Shown here piece by piece: positions 22,270-33,564 of a stretch of DNA of 64,000 nucleotides. Position numbers and translations under genes: made by a program. How positions within the stretch are numbered: position 1 is the first letter of the stretch; the number at the start of each line of letters is the position of its first letter. The stretch lies in assembly GCA_951802195.1 (NCBI GenBank), contig OX637622.1, positions 1,364,001-1,428,000 of the forward strand. The letters run 5' to 3'. The notes below the pieces were generated by a model. The model was given only the letters and a program-made list of their open reading frames with translations. It ran no database searches and was not told the origin of the DNA. This DNA comes from Tausonia pullulans (Eukaryota > Basidiomycota > Tremellomycetes > Cystofilobasidiales > Mrakiaceae).

Positions 22270-22705
22270 AGTGGTGGGTTGGACGCTGCGGTCTCGCTCG
22301 AGGCTGAGTTGGCGGCTCTTGGGTATTGCCTGGCTCCACTTTCGTTTGATGCTGAGGTGTCTGAAAGCCAGGTTGGAGCGCTGGCGATATGAAGTCATGA
22401 TACCATCTTGTGTCGCCCTGGACCTGGTGTCCATCTAGGCTGCGCCCGGTGACGCCCGCGGTCTCGCCTTGCCTAAGGTGAATAAGCCAAGCAGCACATC
22501 TGGCAGCAGTATATGCTAGATGCCCTAGCAAGGATTTGGTTCATAGTTCAGGCTCTACCACAAGAGAGGTATAGCGGCATCATGGCGTCGGCATATCGCC
22601 CGAAGCCAGGTCCGTGCTGAGAGCGAGCTTTTGGGACTGGAAGCCTTCCAAGGCGCGTTTCTCGCCCTCGACCACCGCCAACCCTCCTCGTCTTTCTCGT
22701 CCGCC
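22270..22705. other. Intergenic, ISA2 to ADE8
   Basis: 436 bases between tandem genes. They hold the ISA2 3' end and the ADE8 promoter, whose last 40 bases are pyrimidine-rich. No gene is seen. Confidence 0.5.
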
Positions 22706-23659
22706 ATGCACCAGACGCCTGCCACGGCCAAGGCTGCGACCTCCAAGGACCTCGAGTCCACCCCGGACGCCGATTCGCGCAAGCGGGTGACCGTCCTCAT
22801 CTCCGGATCCGGTTCGTCTCTCTCCTCGCTACTGCTCTATTCGCGCCGTGGTCGTGGCCTGAGACGAGAGAGATGCGCCGTCTAATGCTCTTAACCTCTC
22901 TCTCTCTTTCCCTCAGGTTCCAACCTCCAGGCCCTCATCGACGCCTCCCTCGCCTCGCCCTCTCGCCTCGCCGGCGCCCGAATCTCGCACGTCATCTCCA
23001 ACCGCTCCAACGCCTACGGCCTCATCCGTGCCTCTACGTCCTCCCCGCCCATCTCAACTTCCGTCCTCGCCCTCAAGACCTTCCTCACCCGGAACGGACC
23101 CTCGGCGACGCGAGCCGACTACGACGTCGCGCTCGCGGACCTCGTCCTCTCGACCAAGCCGGATCTCATCGTCCTTGCCGGGTTCATGCACATCCTCTCC
23201 CGGTCGTTCCTCGACCTCTTGGGACCCTCGACGCCGATCATCAACCTCCACCCTGCGCTTCCTGGAGCGTTCGACGGCGCCGACGCCATTGGAAGGGCGT
23301 ACGCCGCGTTCCAGAAGGGCGAGCTCGAGAACGGCCGGACGGGCGTCATGGTCCACCGCGTCGTCAAGGAGGTCGACCGTGGGGAGCCGCTGGTCGTCCG
23401 CGAGGTGCCGGTGAAGGAGGGAGAGTCGCTCGAGGAGCTCGAGGCGAGGATTCACAGCATTGAGCATGAGCTCATCGTTGAGGGCGCGAGGAAGGTCCTG
23501 GAGGAGATCAAGGCCGCCGCGGGCAAGAAGGACGCGTCGGCAACGAGCGGGCTTGAGGAGACGCTCGAGAAGCTGAGCGTTGGTGGGGACGAGAAGAAGA
23601 CGGTGGCGTTGGAGAAGGAGAAGAAGGAGGAGGAGAAGGAGACTTCTGCGAGTCAATGA
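22706..23659 (+). CDS. ADE8: Phosphoribosylglycinamide formyltransferase (GART)
   Basis: Transfers the formyl group of 10-formyl-THF to GAR in de novo purine synthesis. Exons 22706-22811 and 22917-23659 give 282 aa. The N-terminal nucleotide loop is VLISGSGSNLQALID, with the intron splitting its glycine codon. The catalytic triad of the PurN family is visible: Asn145 and His147 in INLHPALPGAFDG, and Asp189 in VVKEVDRGEPLVV. The AGFMHILS block is also typical. The protein is about 60 residues longer than yeast ADE8. The additions are 25 residues at the N-terminus and a C-terminal tail after about residue 235 that is rich in Lys and Glu (ending KEKKEEEKETSASQ). The catalytic region looks intact. 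Confidence 0.94.
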
Positions 23660-24014
23660 ACGAGATGCCCCTGACTTGTGCTTGAACGCGCGCCGTTAGC
23701 AGCGATATGCAGAGAGCAAGGCAAATCTCGCTCCTAAAAGGCTCATCTCGGCGTATCGCTAGACGCAGTTGGGGTAAGGGCCAGGAGCAGATAGTCGAGG
23801 GCCGAAGTCGGCAGGAGCTCGTGCACGAGGCAAGTCCCGTGGCAGAGAAGGAAGGCTCACATTTACTGCACCGGCCTGCAGTAGCTCTCTTCACGAAATT
23901 GCGATTCATGTACCGAAAGCTACGAACTAACACAGACAAAGCAAGTGATACAAGCAAGCAAGACAAATGCTCGCTGGAAAAATATTGGCCTTCTTCCTCT
24001 CATCTGCTCCACCT
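23660..24014. other. Intergenic, convergent 3' regions of ADE8 and the carnitine acetyltransferase
   Basis: 355 bases between convergent stop codons, less C/G-rich than the flanking exons. No gene is seen. Confidence 0.5.
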
Positions 24015-27000
24015 TCATTCGCGTATCTGAATGTTGATACCTAGGGCAGAAGAAGAAGTGTTAAATGGTGATTGACAATCGCCAGCTAGTCAGCTTTGAA
24101 CTCACCTACACGCCGACGCCTGTCCCGGCTAACGGATCGCTCAAGCTCGTCGTAGAACTGTGAAAGACCAGAGTCAGCCAAAGGCCTCCCGGTCGCCGTG
24201 CAAACTCAACTCACCCCATAGCCCTCAAGGCTCTCTTCCGCAACTCCATCGAGACCCTCCGCCTCTTCAACCAGCGTGTCTTCCTCCCTCAGCACACTCG
24301 CATGGTCGATAAACTCGCCGATCCCCCGGTTCGCATCCGCGTAGAGCTGGCGGATCATCCGCTGCGTCTCGAGGAAGACGGCCTGCAGGGTGTCAAGGAA
24401 GCGACGGGTCTGGAGGTGTTTCGAGGCCGCTACGATCGAGACCCCATCGTCCTTGATAATGTAGCCGATTCCGAAGCTGAGATATGTCTGTTTGTCAGCG
24501 AAAGCCACCCAGCCATCTTGGGACATGAGGGAGAAACACGCACCCTTCTGGGCAGACAGGGCCGAACCCAAACAACCTGAGCGCAGGGTTGCCGCAGTTG
24601 GATGTGCTCAGGACGCTCGTGCTTAGAAGTGAGTAACCCGGGTCGGCAAAGAGGTCCGGCAGAGAGGGCCGGCTTGCCGAGGACGATGTCAGCGCGGGCG
24701 AGGCGGGTCGGCCGGTGGTGGCCCCCTCCTCGTCGGAATTTGCATGAGACGAAGCGTCGCCGTTGATCTCGCGCTGGAAGAGGCAGTAAAGCGCGTAGAG
24801 GTGACTAGAGAGAGCGAGGAACCAGCGATCAGAAGGATCTAATGGACCGGCAAGGGAAAGATGAAACGAACCGATCCTGTCCCAGTCCCTTGCTGCACTC
24901 CCGAGTGAGCTCGGTGTGGTTCTTGCAAGCTTTGCGAAGGGCGTTAATCTTGTCGGCCGGTTTGGCGCTCGAGACAAACGTCTACTCGAACAAGCTTATC
25001 AGCGAGCGAGAAACTGATAAGGTGGGAATCGGGAGACCAACTTTGACAAATTCAACGGACGCAGGCTGGACAGTTCGGATGGCTTCTGTCCGGCCGTGGA
25101 GGAAGGCCTTAGTCATGGCGGGCTCATATGTGCTTTCAATCCGGCCTGAGGAAGGATTCCCACGCATATGGTCAGACATTGACTCGGCTGGACAAAGCAG
25201 GCGTGGAGTCGCACCATAGAGACTGTAGTAAGCCGCCTGGTAGGCCATCTGAACGTAGGCGTCCGGGGAGAACCCGTGCTTGGTAACTGTAGATGAGGAG
25301 GTCGTGAGTTTTGCTCGAAGGGTCAGAACGAGAGATGACGGCGACCCACTGAACTCCTTGCCGTAGCCCTTGAACTCGAGAGCCTCAATGTCATTCTGGC
25401 AGATCAAGTCGCTAAGACGTGTCTCGGCGAAGCGAATGCCTGTCCGGATTTCGGGCGTGAGCGTCCAGGTGAGCTTCTTGGGGACAGTGTCGACGGGCTC
25501 CTCGGGCTCCTTGGGGTCATTCGGTTTGGCTTTGTAGGACTTTGCGTGCGGAGAAAGTTTGGCCTTGAAGAGCGTCGGAGCTGAGGAGTTGATGCTCTGT
25601 GGGAGTCAAGGGACGTCAGGACTTGTAGAGCCCATCAGAGAAAGGCAAGCGCGGACCTTAGCAAAGAGGAGAACGAGCTCGGTGTAAACATCAGCAGCGT
25701 AGCGGAGAACAGTATCTGGTACATTGTGGGGGCAGAAGCGTCAGAGAGATGAGCGAGCGCCCACGAGCGCTCAAGTCTCATGAGCCACACTCACGTCCGT
25801 CGACTCCCGTGTGCTCAAAGTTGATGCCTGCCTCGCCGTTGGCACAGACAATGATCTGAAGCTTGTCGTACCTGAAGAAGTCGCTCTCATCAGCCTTGTT
25901 CACAGATCAAGAGCGAGCCCAGACATACCATCGGTTCGTACAGGTTCCCACCTGAATTCCAGCGTTCAGCTCATACGTGCCACAGAGCAAGTTTCCGCAG
26001 AGCTCCTTCGCATTCTGCGGGCTGACATCGTCGAGGCAAACGATGAAGAGCGCTGAGTCGACGACCCGAAGGCATGAGGCGTTGTGCTTGTCATTGGTGA
26101 GCGTCGCCCGGAGTTTCGACCAAACCCGCCGGTTCTCCGTCGAGAGGACACCGACAGCACCCTTGGCGACCTCGTTGATCGGCGTCTTGTCGGCCTCCTC
26201 GCAAATGGCCCGAAGGTTAGAGACAATCTCGCGCTCCGTCATCGTTGGCCGGTTTTGAGTGTCGAGCGCGTCGAACCAATCTGAAAAAAAGGTGTCGTTA
26301 GTCGGGAAGATCACGCGCGCGCATCCAAGCGAAAAGCCAAAGAGAGTACCCACAGAACTGGCCTCTCCGGATGACAACGACGTGCCTGGACTCTTCGCTG
26401 GTCTCCATCTTGCAACCACGGCTCGTTGGGATTCGACTCGTGCCGAAGAGCTGCCAAAAACGGACCCGGTCAGCCCCGATGTCGGTCGGCGGTGACGTCG
26501 TCGATGCTACAGGGATATTCTCCTCCTCCTCCGTTGGCGAGCAGGCCTACGCAAAAGCACTCACGCGAGAGTACTGGTCCATATCCAGTCCCACCCCGCG
26601 GAGGGCATCGGGCTCGAGGATACCCGCCCGGTAATCGTGGATGAAACCCAGGGAGGAAAGGATGAGGGAAGCGGCGCGCGGGAGCTGACAGCCACGAGAT
26701 GGGGTGGGATCGTCTCTACACGTGTTGCATCAGTACATAAAAGCAGACAAGAGTCACATGGTCGGTATATGCACTTACTCAAGGACGAAGAAGGGGTTCA
26801 AGCTTAGGACAACCTGTAAGAAGACACCGGAACAGCATGTGGAGAGGGATGTGTCGTCAGCCGAGGGTCCTTCTGCCTCCATAATCAGTGTCTCTTAGTC
26901 CAGCCCTTACCGATTCCGTCTGGCCAAGATAGCTCTCGTACCAGAACTCCTCGATGTAGCTGTTGACACCCTCGTTGTAGTGCTCGAGCGCCGCCTGGAG

Positions 27001-27322
27001 TCGAGGGCCTTGCTCTGGGTCTTCCTTGAACTTTTGAACGGCGAGCTTGGTACGCTCGTGCTCCTCCTCAGTTTGCAGGCCCTGAAGCGGATCCTAGTCA
27101 GCCCTTGACTTCCCTCAAGGCTCGCTCGCCTGTTCGCTCGTGCTCCAAAGAAACAGGAGGAGCGATGATGACGACGGAGACGGCGAGCTGTTCGGCGCTC
27201 ACCGAGAGGGCCCGAAGATACTTGTTGAGGGTGTCCTCGAGAGCCGGAACAGGGAGCTTGGGGAGCGTTTTCTGGTTGGCGAGTGTCTTGGAGACGCCGT
27301 TCGTCGTAGTGAGGGCTGACAT
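24015..27322 (-). CDS. Carnitine O-acetyltransferase (YAT2/FacC-like)
   Basis: Exchanges acetyl between CoA and carnitine so that acetyl units can move between compartments. Sixteen exons in transcript order: 27322-27203, 27093-26911, 26813-26779, 26715-26565, 26450-26354, 26280-25929, 25871-25795, 25715-25657, 25596-25350, 25286-25215, 25145-25042, 24981-24872, 24804-24544, 24476-24215, 24157-24106 and 24040-24015, giving 735 aa. The N-terminal block KTLPKLPVPALEDTLNKYL is the standard acyltransferase start. The catalytic base is His333 in INFEHTGVDGHTVLR. STY-type carnitine/CoA motifs include ALEFKGYGKEFI and RIESTYEPAM, and GFGIGYIIKDD lies near the C-terminus. There is no evident mitochondrial presequence and no PTS1 (the end is IQIRE), which favours a cytosolic YAT2/FacC-like enzyme; that placement is inference. 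Confidence 0.9.
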
Positions 27323-29392
27323 TGGGAGAGAAAAGGGTCGGAATGTCGTTGGCAGGATGGAAGGAAACAAGTAGTTAAGTCCCCGACCTTCCTCACGCCT
27401 CCGGTTCCCCCGAGGACGCGCCTCCGATTCTTCCCGCGCTGTAGACCCCTTGATGGCCGCCATCTCGGATCGGAGGTAGGAGCACTCAGAGGTCGCGACT
27501 TTTCCCGAGATCACTCAGGGAGGGTTGTTTTCCCAAGAGTCAAGAGAGAATACTCTGGTAGATATCAAATCGTAAGGGTGCAACGGCGCGCGGGTGCAGC
27601 AGATTCGAGGAGTAGAGACTTGTGCTGACGTCCGCTGGGAAATAACTCCCCGTCCGTCCCCTTGAAGACAGTTCATCTTGTACTGAGTGAAATTGATATT
27701 GAGAATGTAGGAGACCGTTTGGCATACGAACGCCTAGAATCCTGCTGCGCAGCCAAGCTGCCACCGACGCCTTCGCCCTATGTGCGTCGCTATCCCTCGC
27801 TGCAAGTCTCCTCTTTGTTTTCAGCTGACTACGCCCATCTCCAAGCTCTTCCCAAAATTCTGCAGTGTTTTACCCGCTAGGATATGCACATGCGTTGATC
27901 GCTCGATGGTAAGTAGACGTGAATTTTTTGAGCTTAGGAGCCCAGAGCAACACGTTCCAGGCAGACCTCCTTTTCTGTCCGCGACATCCACGCCACATCC
28001 AGAACGAGTAGGTTTCACCCACCACGATCGCCTCCTCGGTCTCCACCGCGACCAACTAGAACAAGCACCCGCCCGAAGGCGAGTGAGTCTGTCTCGCCTT
28101 CACTGCTAGCTGGTTCGCATTCTTGCATTTTCGGCTGCGTCGATCTCAGCCTTTTTCTTCTATACCCCCTTGCAAGTGCTGACAGCTCTCATGACGACCC
28201 TGCAACTCTACTATGCTATTGACATCCAGGGAAGAGACTGGCGTGTCTCATCTAATCGAGCTTGGTGCGTGCGAATTCTATCAGCTGGTGGTGGATTTGA
28301 GTGTGCTGCTCGTCCTTGGGTGAGGGCTTGTTCGCACGCAGCTGGCCAAGACCGAGGAGAACGACGAAACTGGCTTTTGAGCCTTGTTACGGAAGCTGGA
28401 AGGGATACAAAGCGATGTTTTGGATCGACAGACAGGGAAATCGGCAGCTGCAACATGTCACGCGCTTCCAAGCTCTTGAGCCCTTTCGCCAGTTTCGCGA
28501 ATCCGGAAACCGAGTGAATGAATGTTGCGAGAATTTACATGACGGTCGGACATGCGTCCAGAACGAGCGACGGAGATTGATGGCATATTCGAAGACGGGA
28601 CCCTTGCATCTGAGATACTGGAGTGACTGGACTGAGTAGTACGTCGACATCACCAGTCAGGCATTGGAGCGACAGGAGATAAAACAAACCTGGGTTGACG
28701 TGAAATTCACGATCCCTGAGAACGTCCTCTGGACGAAACAAGTACCTTCAATCGTCGGTCTCGAGTGGAAGACCTAGGGGCAGGCCCTGTTCTCAATGAC
28801 TGGGATCGAATGGTGGGATCTCTCATTCTAAGAGACGATTGGGCTTCAACATGTGGCTCTGCTCCATACTAATAATTCTCAGTCTTCCTGTGAGCCAGCA
28901 CAGAGCGCAAGACAATTCTGGGACGGCGCCTTCTTCCAGCGTGTATGCGGTCCATCTCGCTGACTGACTCGCTCCTAATCACCTTGCTCTCCCACATCAC
29001 CACGCTCCCACTTATTCAAGCGAGCATACCTTTCCACCAGTCGTCGTTAGCCGCATGGAGATGTAAGAATATAAATACCAAACTCCCGAGGAGCCGTCGC
29101 TGTCACCTCGTTGACCATCACCGTTCTTCTTCGTCCTCCTCCTCCTCTGAGAAAGGCCTATCCTGTGCCTCGACGATATAAATTGATGTTGGTGATGAAG
29201 AATGCCCCGAGGGCGAAGTTATGTCGTCCAATGGTGAACGTGAGCTAGATGACCTGTCCAATCTGTCACGCGAAGTGCAACGAGACAGACCAGCCGTAGT
29301 TGCTCGAATATGCTCAGCATCCTCGTCTGATCCCATCTCGTCTCTGCAATGAGAGAAGGTCCCCCAGCCTATCTCTACCTTCTACCGGTTAT
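27323..29392. other. Gene-poor stretch of about 2.1 kb
   Basis: Upstream of the carnitine acetyltransferase and downstream of the SAC3-type gene. It is visibly less C/G-rich and less codon-structured than the surroundings. All open frames are short, overlap each other and show no motif. A TATA-like ATATAAATA lies at 29069-29077. The right part must include the carnitine acetyltransferase promoter only in its first few hundred bases. Nothing else is supported. Confidence 0.5.
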
Positions 29393-30606
29393 TCATGCCG
29401 GTGCCCCCTTGATCATCCATCCTCCACCAGCCTTGCTCCTCCCAACCCCCTTCCCCTCCAACCACACCCTTCCCTCCCCCTCCCTCAACTCCATCACCCC
29501 CTCAAACCACCTCAAATCCTCCTCCCCATCGCTGAGCATCATATACGCGCTCCGGAGGACTGCCCAGGTTGTTCGTTGGCGAGCGGGACGGCCAAGGGCG
29601 ATGGCGAGGCGTTCGAGGGGGTGGTGGGAGGCGAGGAGGGAGGGTGGGGGGGAGTGGGAGGTTTGGTGAAGAGATAGGGTGGTGAGAAGTGCGAGGGACG
29701 TCGGGGTGGGTGGTGGGCGGTGGGGAGGGGTAGAGGTGGTGGTGAGGGTGAGCAGGGCGGCAAGGGAGGTGTAGAGCGGACGGGAGAGGGTCGGACAGGA
29801 GCAGCTAGACAGTGAGGGCGTTGGAGATGGATTCGAGAGAGAGAGAGAATCCAAGCGATCCCTGAGGTCGACTTTGGAAGGTCGGCACGTCAGTGCGTGC
29901 GTGCTGTAGAGGTCTGGGACGAGTCGTCCCAGCGCTGAGGTTAACTGGGGGAGGTTGCCCGACTGAAGGGCGAGGCGCGTTGAGAGCTCGTAGACTGCTT
30001 GTCGAGTGTCAGCCACTGGCCCCGGGGGTTTTTTTTTCCTTCGTAATGGAAAGAGCGAGATGCGTACCCTCAACAGCGAACGCGTCCAATCTCCCCGTCG
30101 CAATGATCGCCTCCCGGAGCTTGCCTGTCTCCGCGTCGTGTTGCGCTCCATCAGCTTGGTTCCCTTTGCCCATATCTAAGTGAAAAACAACTTACGCAGC
30201 ATCAACAGCAGGTCCCCAACCGTCAGCACCAACTCCCTCCCTTCCATCTCCCCGCGGAATGACGCTTCCAGGCCGGCTTTGTCGAGCGCGCGTTGAAGCT
30301 TCGAACCCCGTCCTACGCGTCAGCACCACCGCATACATGCCCGGGCGGACGAGGGATTACCTTCTCAAGCACAAGGTCTCGATACGCATCCTGCACGTCA
30401 AGCTGGAGCAGCGCTGAATCGGCCTCTGTCGACGAGCGGGAGAGAGAGGGGAGGTGTTCGAGGGCGAGCTTGGAGATTGATTGCTTGGGAGGGGGAATCG
30501 CTTGTTGCTTGGGGGGTGCGCTTCGTGATGGCAAGGATGAGGAGGAGGGGGTATCGGATGCTCGTTGGGGGGCATTGCGAAGGTGTGGAGGGCGGTAGGG
30601 CGGCAT
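29393..30606 (-). CDS. Small SAC3/GANP-type (THP3/LENG8-like) protein
   Basis: Exons in transcript order are 30606-30361, 30298-30196, 30124-30068 and 29994-29393, giving 335 aa. The recognisable part is residues about 80-165: VQDAYRDLVLEKLQRALDKA, then REAIIATGRLDAFAVEVYEL and STRLALQSGNLPQL. This matches the SAC3/GANP pattern in which a TVEVYETHARIALEKGD-like helix pair precedes a helical PCI-like module. Known relatives act in mRNA export and transcription coupling (SAC3, THP3) or in the proteasome lid (RPN12). The N-terminus is Pro/Ser-rich with an MPPYRPPHLRN start. The C-terminal half is rich in Leu/Ser/Thr/Pro and poorly conserved. Exon 2 was started at the downstream AG (30299-30300) because the nearer TAG breaks the frame. 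Family assignment is moderate and the specific role is unknown. Confidence 0.55.
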
Positions 30607-31021
30607 GAGGTCGATCGAAGTGATGGTTTGTGGAGACAGGTCGACGCGTGTCGTCTGTCCCCTCGGGAACATGACGCGCATGCCTTGCCGCCGTCTGTGA
30701 CAATCTAGATATCAGGATTCAGATACAACGCATTCTATGCTCCTTCCGCTGTCTTATCACGTAGTCTAACAGTGTGAAATCTCGGCTCTTTCGCCAGAAG
30801 AGCGTCCCATGGCCGATCTCCTGTCGCCGAGAAAACTCGCAGCCGCCCATTCTCTCTCCAAAAAGAATTGAGAAGATAAGACTGTGTGGCCAAGGCCACT
30901 CCTGAAACGTTCTCTCCATGCCAGTGTATCATTCCTGCTAACACAGTAGCACACACAAAACTCGCGTTCATCACACCGAAATACACCGAACAGAACAAGA
31001 AAGACAGCTGCCTGGCGTTCT
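30607..31021. other. Intergenic, SAC3-type promoter and MsrA 3' region
   Basis: 415 bases between two minus-strand genes. Open frames here are short and without motifs. No RNA gene is seen. Confidence 0.5.
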
Positions 31022-32412
31022 TCACCAGTGCTTGAAATGCGTCGGGCACTGGTAGCCCGAAGGGTTGTTGTCGAGGTACAGCTGGTGGTACTATAAGATC
31101 ATACGACAAATTCAATCAGTCAGATACGCCAGCGAAACAGCAGGGCAGGCTACAACGACTTACGGGCTCAGCATCGAACCACTTTCCAGCCTCCTTGAGC
31201 TCCGTGGCGATCTTCTCGCCCTTGGGTGTGAAGCTGTTCGTATTTCGAAATCGCCATGTCAGTGAAAGTCCAACGTCAAGGAAAGAGAGGGGGAGGGAAG
31301 GCAGTATGCACTACTTGTCTTGGACCTCCTCCGTTACTTTACGAGCGAGTTCAGCCTGCTCCGGAGTAGTGGTGAAGATCGCGGTGCGGTACTCTGTGTG
31401 TCATCGTTTGACCGGATGTCAGACGAGGGGCAGGTATTGAAAGGAAGAGAAAAAGAGTGACGCACGCGAGCCGGTGTCCGGTCCCTGGCGGTCGGCGGTG
31501 GTCGGGTCGTGCGTGCGGTAGAAGAACTCGACCTGCAGCGTTCTTGAAGCGTCAGGATCGACCACAGACAAACGAAGGGAGAGAAAAACAGAAAGAGGCA
31601 AGGGGACGCACGAGCTCAGCGTACGCAACGGTCGACCGGTCGAACCGGACCTTAACGGCCTCGGCATGGCCGGTGTTTCCGGCTGCCAGAACGAGAGGAA
31701 GGCATCATCATCAGCTGACCTAGCGAGTAGTGAGTGAGACGAGAGAGGCCCACGCACTGCAGACCTCCCGGTACGTCGGGTTCTCCTTGTGGCCGCCAGT
31801 ATAACCGGACGTGGCGCTGAAAGAAGGGAGGTGGCCTGGAGGGAAGTGAGGACGGGTTAGAGAGCCTGGAGGAGGCGAAGGCGCGAGAGAGAATGTCGAA
31901 CCGAAGTGCGAGGTGAATTCTGTAGAGGACAGACGGGGGCGATTGCCGGAGGAGAGCGAAAGCCTGTCTATTAGTATTTGGGCGAGCAGCGAGGGAGGCG
32001 AAGGCGACTTGCCGTGTTCAGTTCCCCAGACTAGAGGTCGAGGCATACAGTGTTCAGCTCGGCATGGCAGGTGTAAGCAGAAGGGAAAAGCACGAACAGC
32101 ACCCTCCGGCAAAGATGCCCTCCTAGCGAACGTAAGCAAGCGGGACGATGAGAAAGCACGTCAGGTGGAGGTCGCCACGCGGTCCACTACCCATCGGCGT
32201 CGGCCCACTTCACTCACCTCGACTAGAGAAGGCAGAAAGGGAAACCGTTAGGAGTTCTCGACAGTAAGAAAATGACTGCTGAACGCTGCTCAGGCTCCCT
32301 TCCTATTCTCACCTCCGCTTTGGGTTGAGACGGCCTCGCGGGCGGCGATCGACGTCGGCACCGTGGGGGGAGGAATTGCCTTGACCTTCTTGGTACCGAC
32401 GGCAGCAGACAT
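31022..32412 (-). CDS. MXR1: Peptide methionine-S-sulfoxide reductase MsrA
   Basis: Repairs methionine-S-sulfoxide using thioredoxin and, ultimately, NADPH. Eleven exons in transcript order: 32412-32313, 32222-32218, 32122-32098, 32030-32013, 31919-31902, 31835-31758, 31682-31612, 31532-31466, 31393-31315, 31233-31164 and 31090-31022, giving 199 aa. The catalytic motif IFAGGCFWGTEH (Cys43) is assembled from exons 3 and 4. Downstream blocks GYTGGHKENPTYREVC, GHAEAVKVRFD, EFFYRTHDPTTADRQGPD and YHQLYLDNNPSGYQCPTH follow, with a probable resolving Cys192. Exon 2 is only 5 nt and is needed to bring exon 3 into frame. The intron after exon 4 begins GCAAGT (GC-AG class). There is no targeting signal, so it is probably cytosolic. 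It is divergent from ZWF1. Confidence 0.92.
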
Positions 32413-33564
32413 CGCTCGTTTGAAGAAGGACGTGGTGGGTAGGTAAGTGGGGTGTGTGTGTTGGGAGGTTTGGGGTGTATGTGTGTGTGTGTCGTGGTCG
32501 TTGGAGAGCCACGCAAGGGTGGGGGAAGGCCAATGGCCGCTTCGCGGCCCTCGATGGCATCGTTAGTTACCCTGTCAATTCCGCCACGGTCGTCAAGGGG
32601 ATGGGCGAGTGTTCCCTCAGAAAGAATCGTAACGCCATGTTTCCCATGTGCGGCAGAAGCACTATGCGAGCGAGGTGATGGCCTGAGCAAAGGGCCGCGC
32701 GGTTCTCTGTGGCATGGCGTGCCTGAGAGAGCCAAGTGGACAGGTCGATATCTCACCTGTGGCGCGGAATTCGGAAAGAAGACCGTCTCGCGCCATCGCT
32801 CTGGGCTGGCCTGTCCCTCGGAGGATGCCGCCGGCCCGGTTGGGATTTTGCGACGAGCAGGGCCAGAGAAAAGGAGCACCGAAGGGGCAAGATCGCTCGC
32901 TCGACTCCCCACCCCCCCATCAACACCCATCGACTGACAGTCTCGTTCTATCGTATGTTCCTGTCGGGACATCCTCTGGGCATGGTTGTCAAGCCGATCT
33001 GGCTCCCTCTCGCTGACGAGTGGTCCTCCTCGGCCGCCTCGCTCGCCGGCCACCTGCTTCCCCGGCTGTCGCCTCCACTCCTCCACCGTTGCCCCGCGCG
33101 CTGCCCTCGTCAGCTCTCGCTTTCCTCAGCCGTCGCCAGCCCAAACCGCCCGCGGCCCTCCGCTCGTCGTTCTCGTTTCTCGACCTCTCCTCCACCCCCC
33201 CAACCAACAGCCAGCTTGCTTGCGCACGCATTCCCCACCCACCTCCCATCTCTTCTCCTCGACACTCTTACAGCCACCCGTACGTCTTCCAACCCAGCCC
33301 TCCCTCCGCTCGACGACAACATCCTAGAGCCCAAGGCTTCCCCTTTCCTTCGCGCGTGCCAGCCAGCTCTTCCCTTCACCTCCATCCTTGCCTCCTCCCT
33401 CGCCCCCTCTGCCCCCTCTCCCCAAGAGAGCCCAGTCGTTGATGTCGTCCCTTCTCCACTCCCTCCTCGACCCCGCCGCCGCCGTCGTCTTTCCGACGGA
33501 CCGCTCGCCGTCGCCCGCCATCTCCATCACCGACCATATTCGGGACGTCGACCAGTTCATTGCC
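32413..33564. promoter_or_regulatory. Divergent promoter region, MsrA / ZWF1
   Basis: 1152 bases between the MsrA start and the preferred ZWF1 start. A CCAAT box lies at 32530-32534, nearer MsrA. The ZWF1 side from about 33020 is strongly C/T-rich, as expected of a 5' UTR, and contains an in-frame upstream ATG at 33442 that would extend ZWF1 by 41 residues. No independent gene is supported. Confidence 0.55.

Noticed and set aside
22160-22438. Possible continuation of ISA2 beyond its stop
   Set aside because: It is an off-frame shadow; ISA2 ends naturally after the GCGCG ligand motif.
30300-30361. Nearer TAG acceptor (about 30311-30313) for exon 2 of the SAC3-type gene
   Set aside because: It puts exon 2 out of phase and leads to an early stop; the AG at 30299-30300 keeps the frame and the helical sequence.
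32223-33086. 287-aa minus-strand open frame upstream of MsrA
   Set aside because: It overlaps MsrA exon 1 in another frame and the divergent promoter, is low-complexity, and has no motif or splice support.
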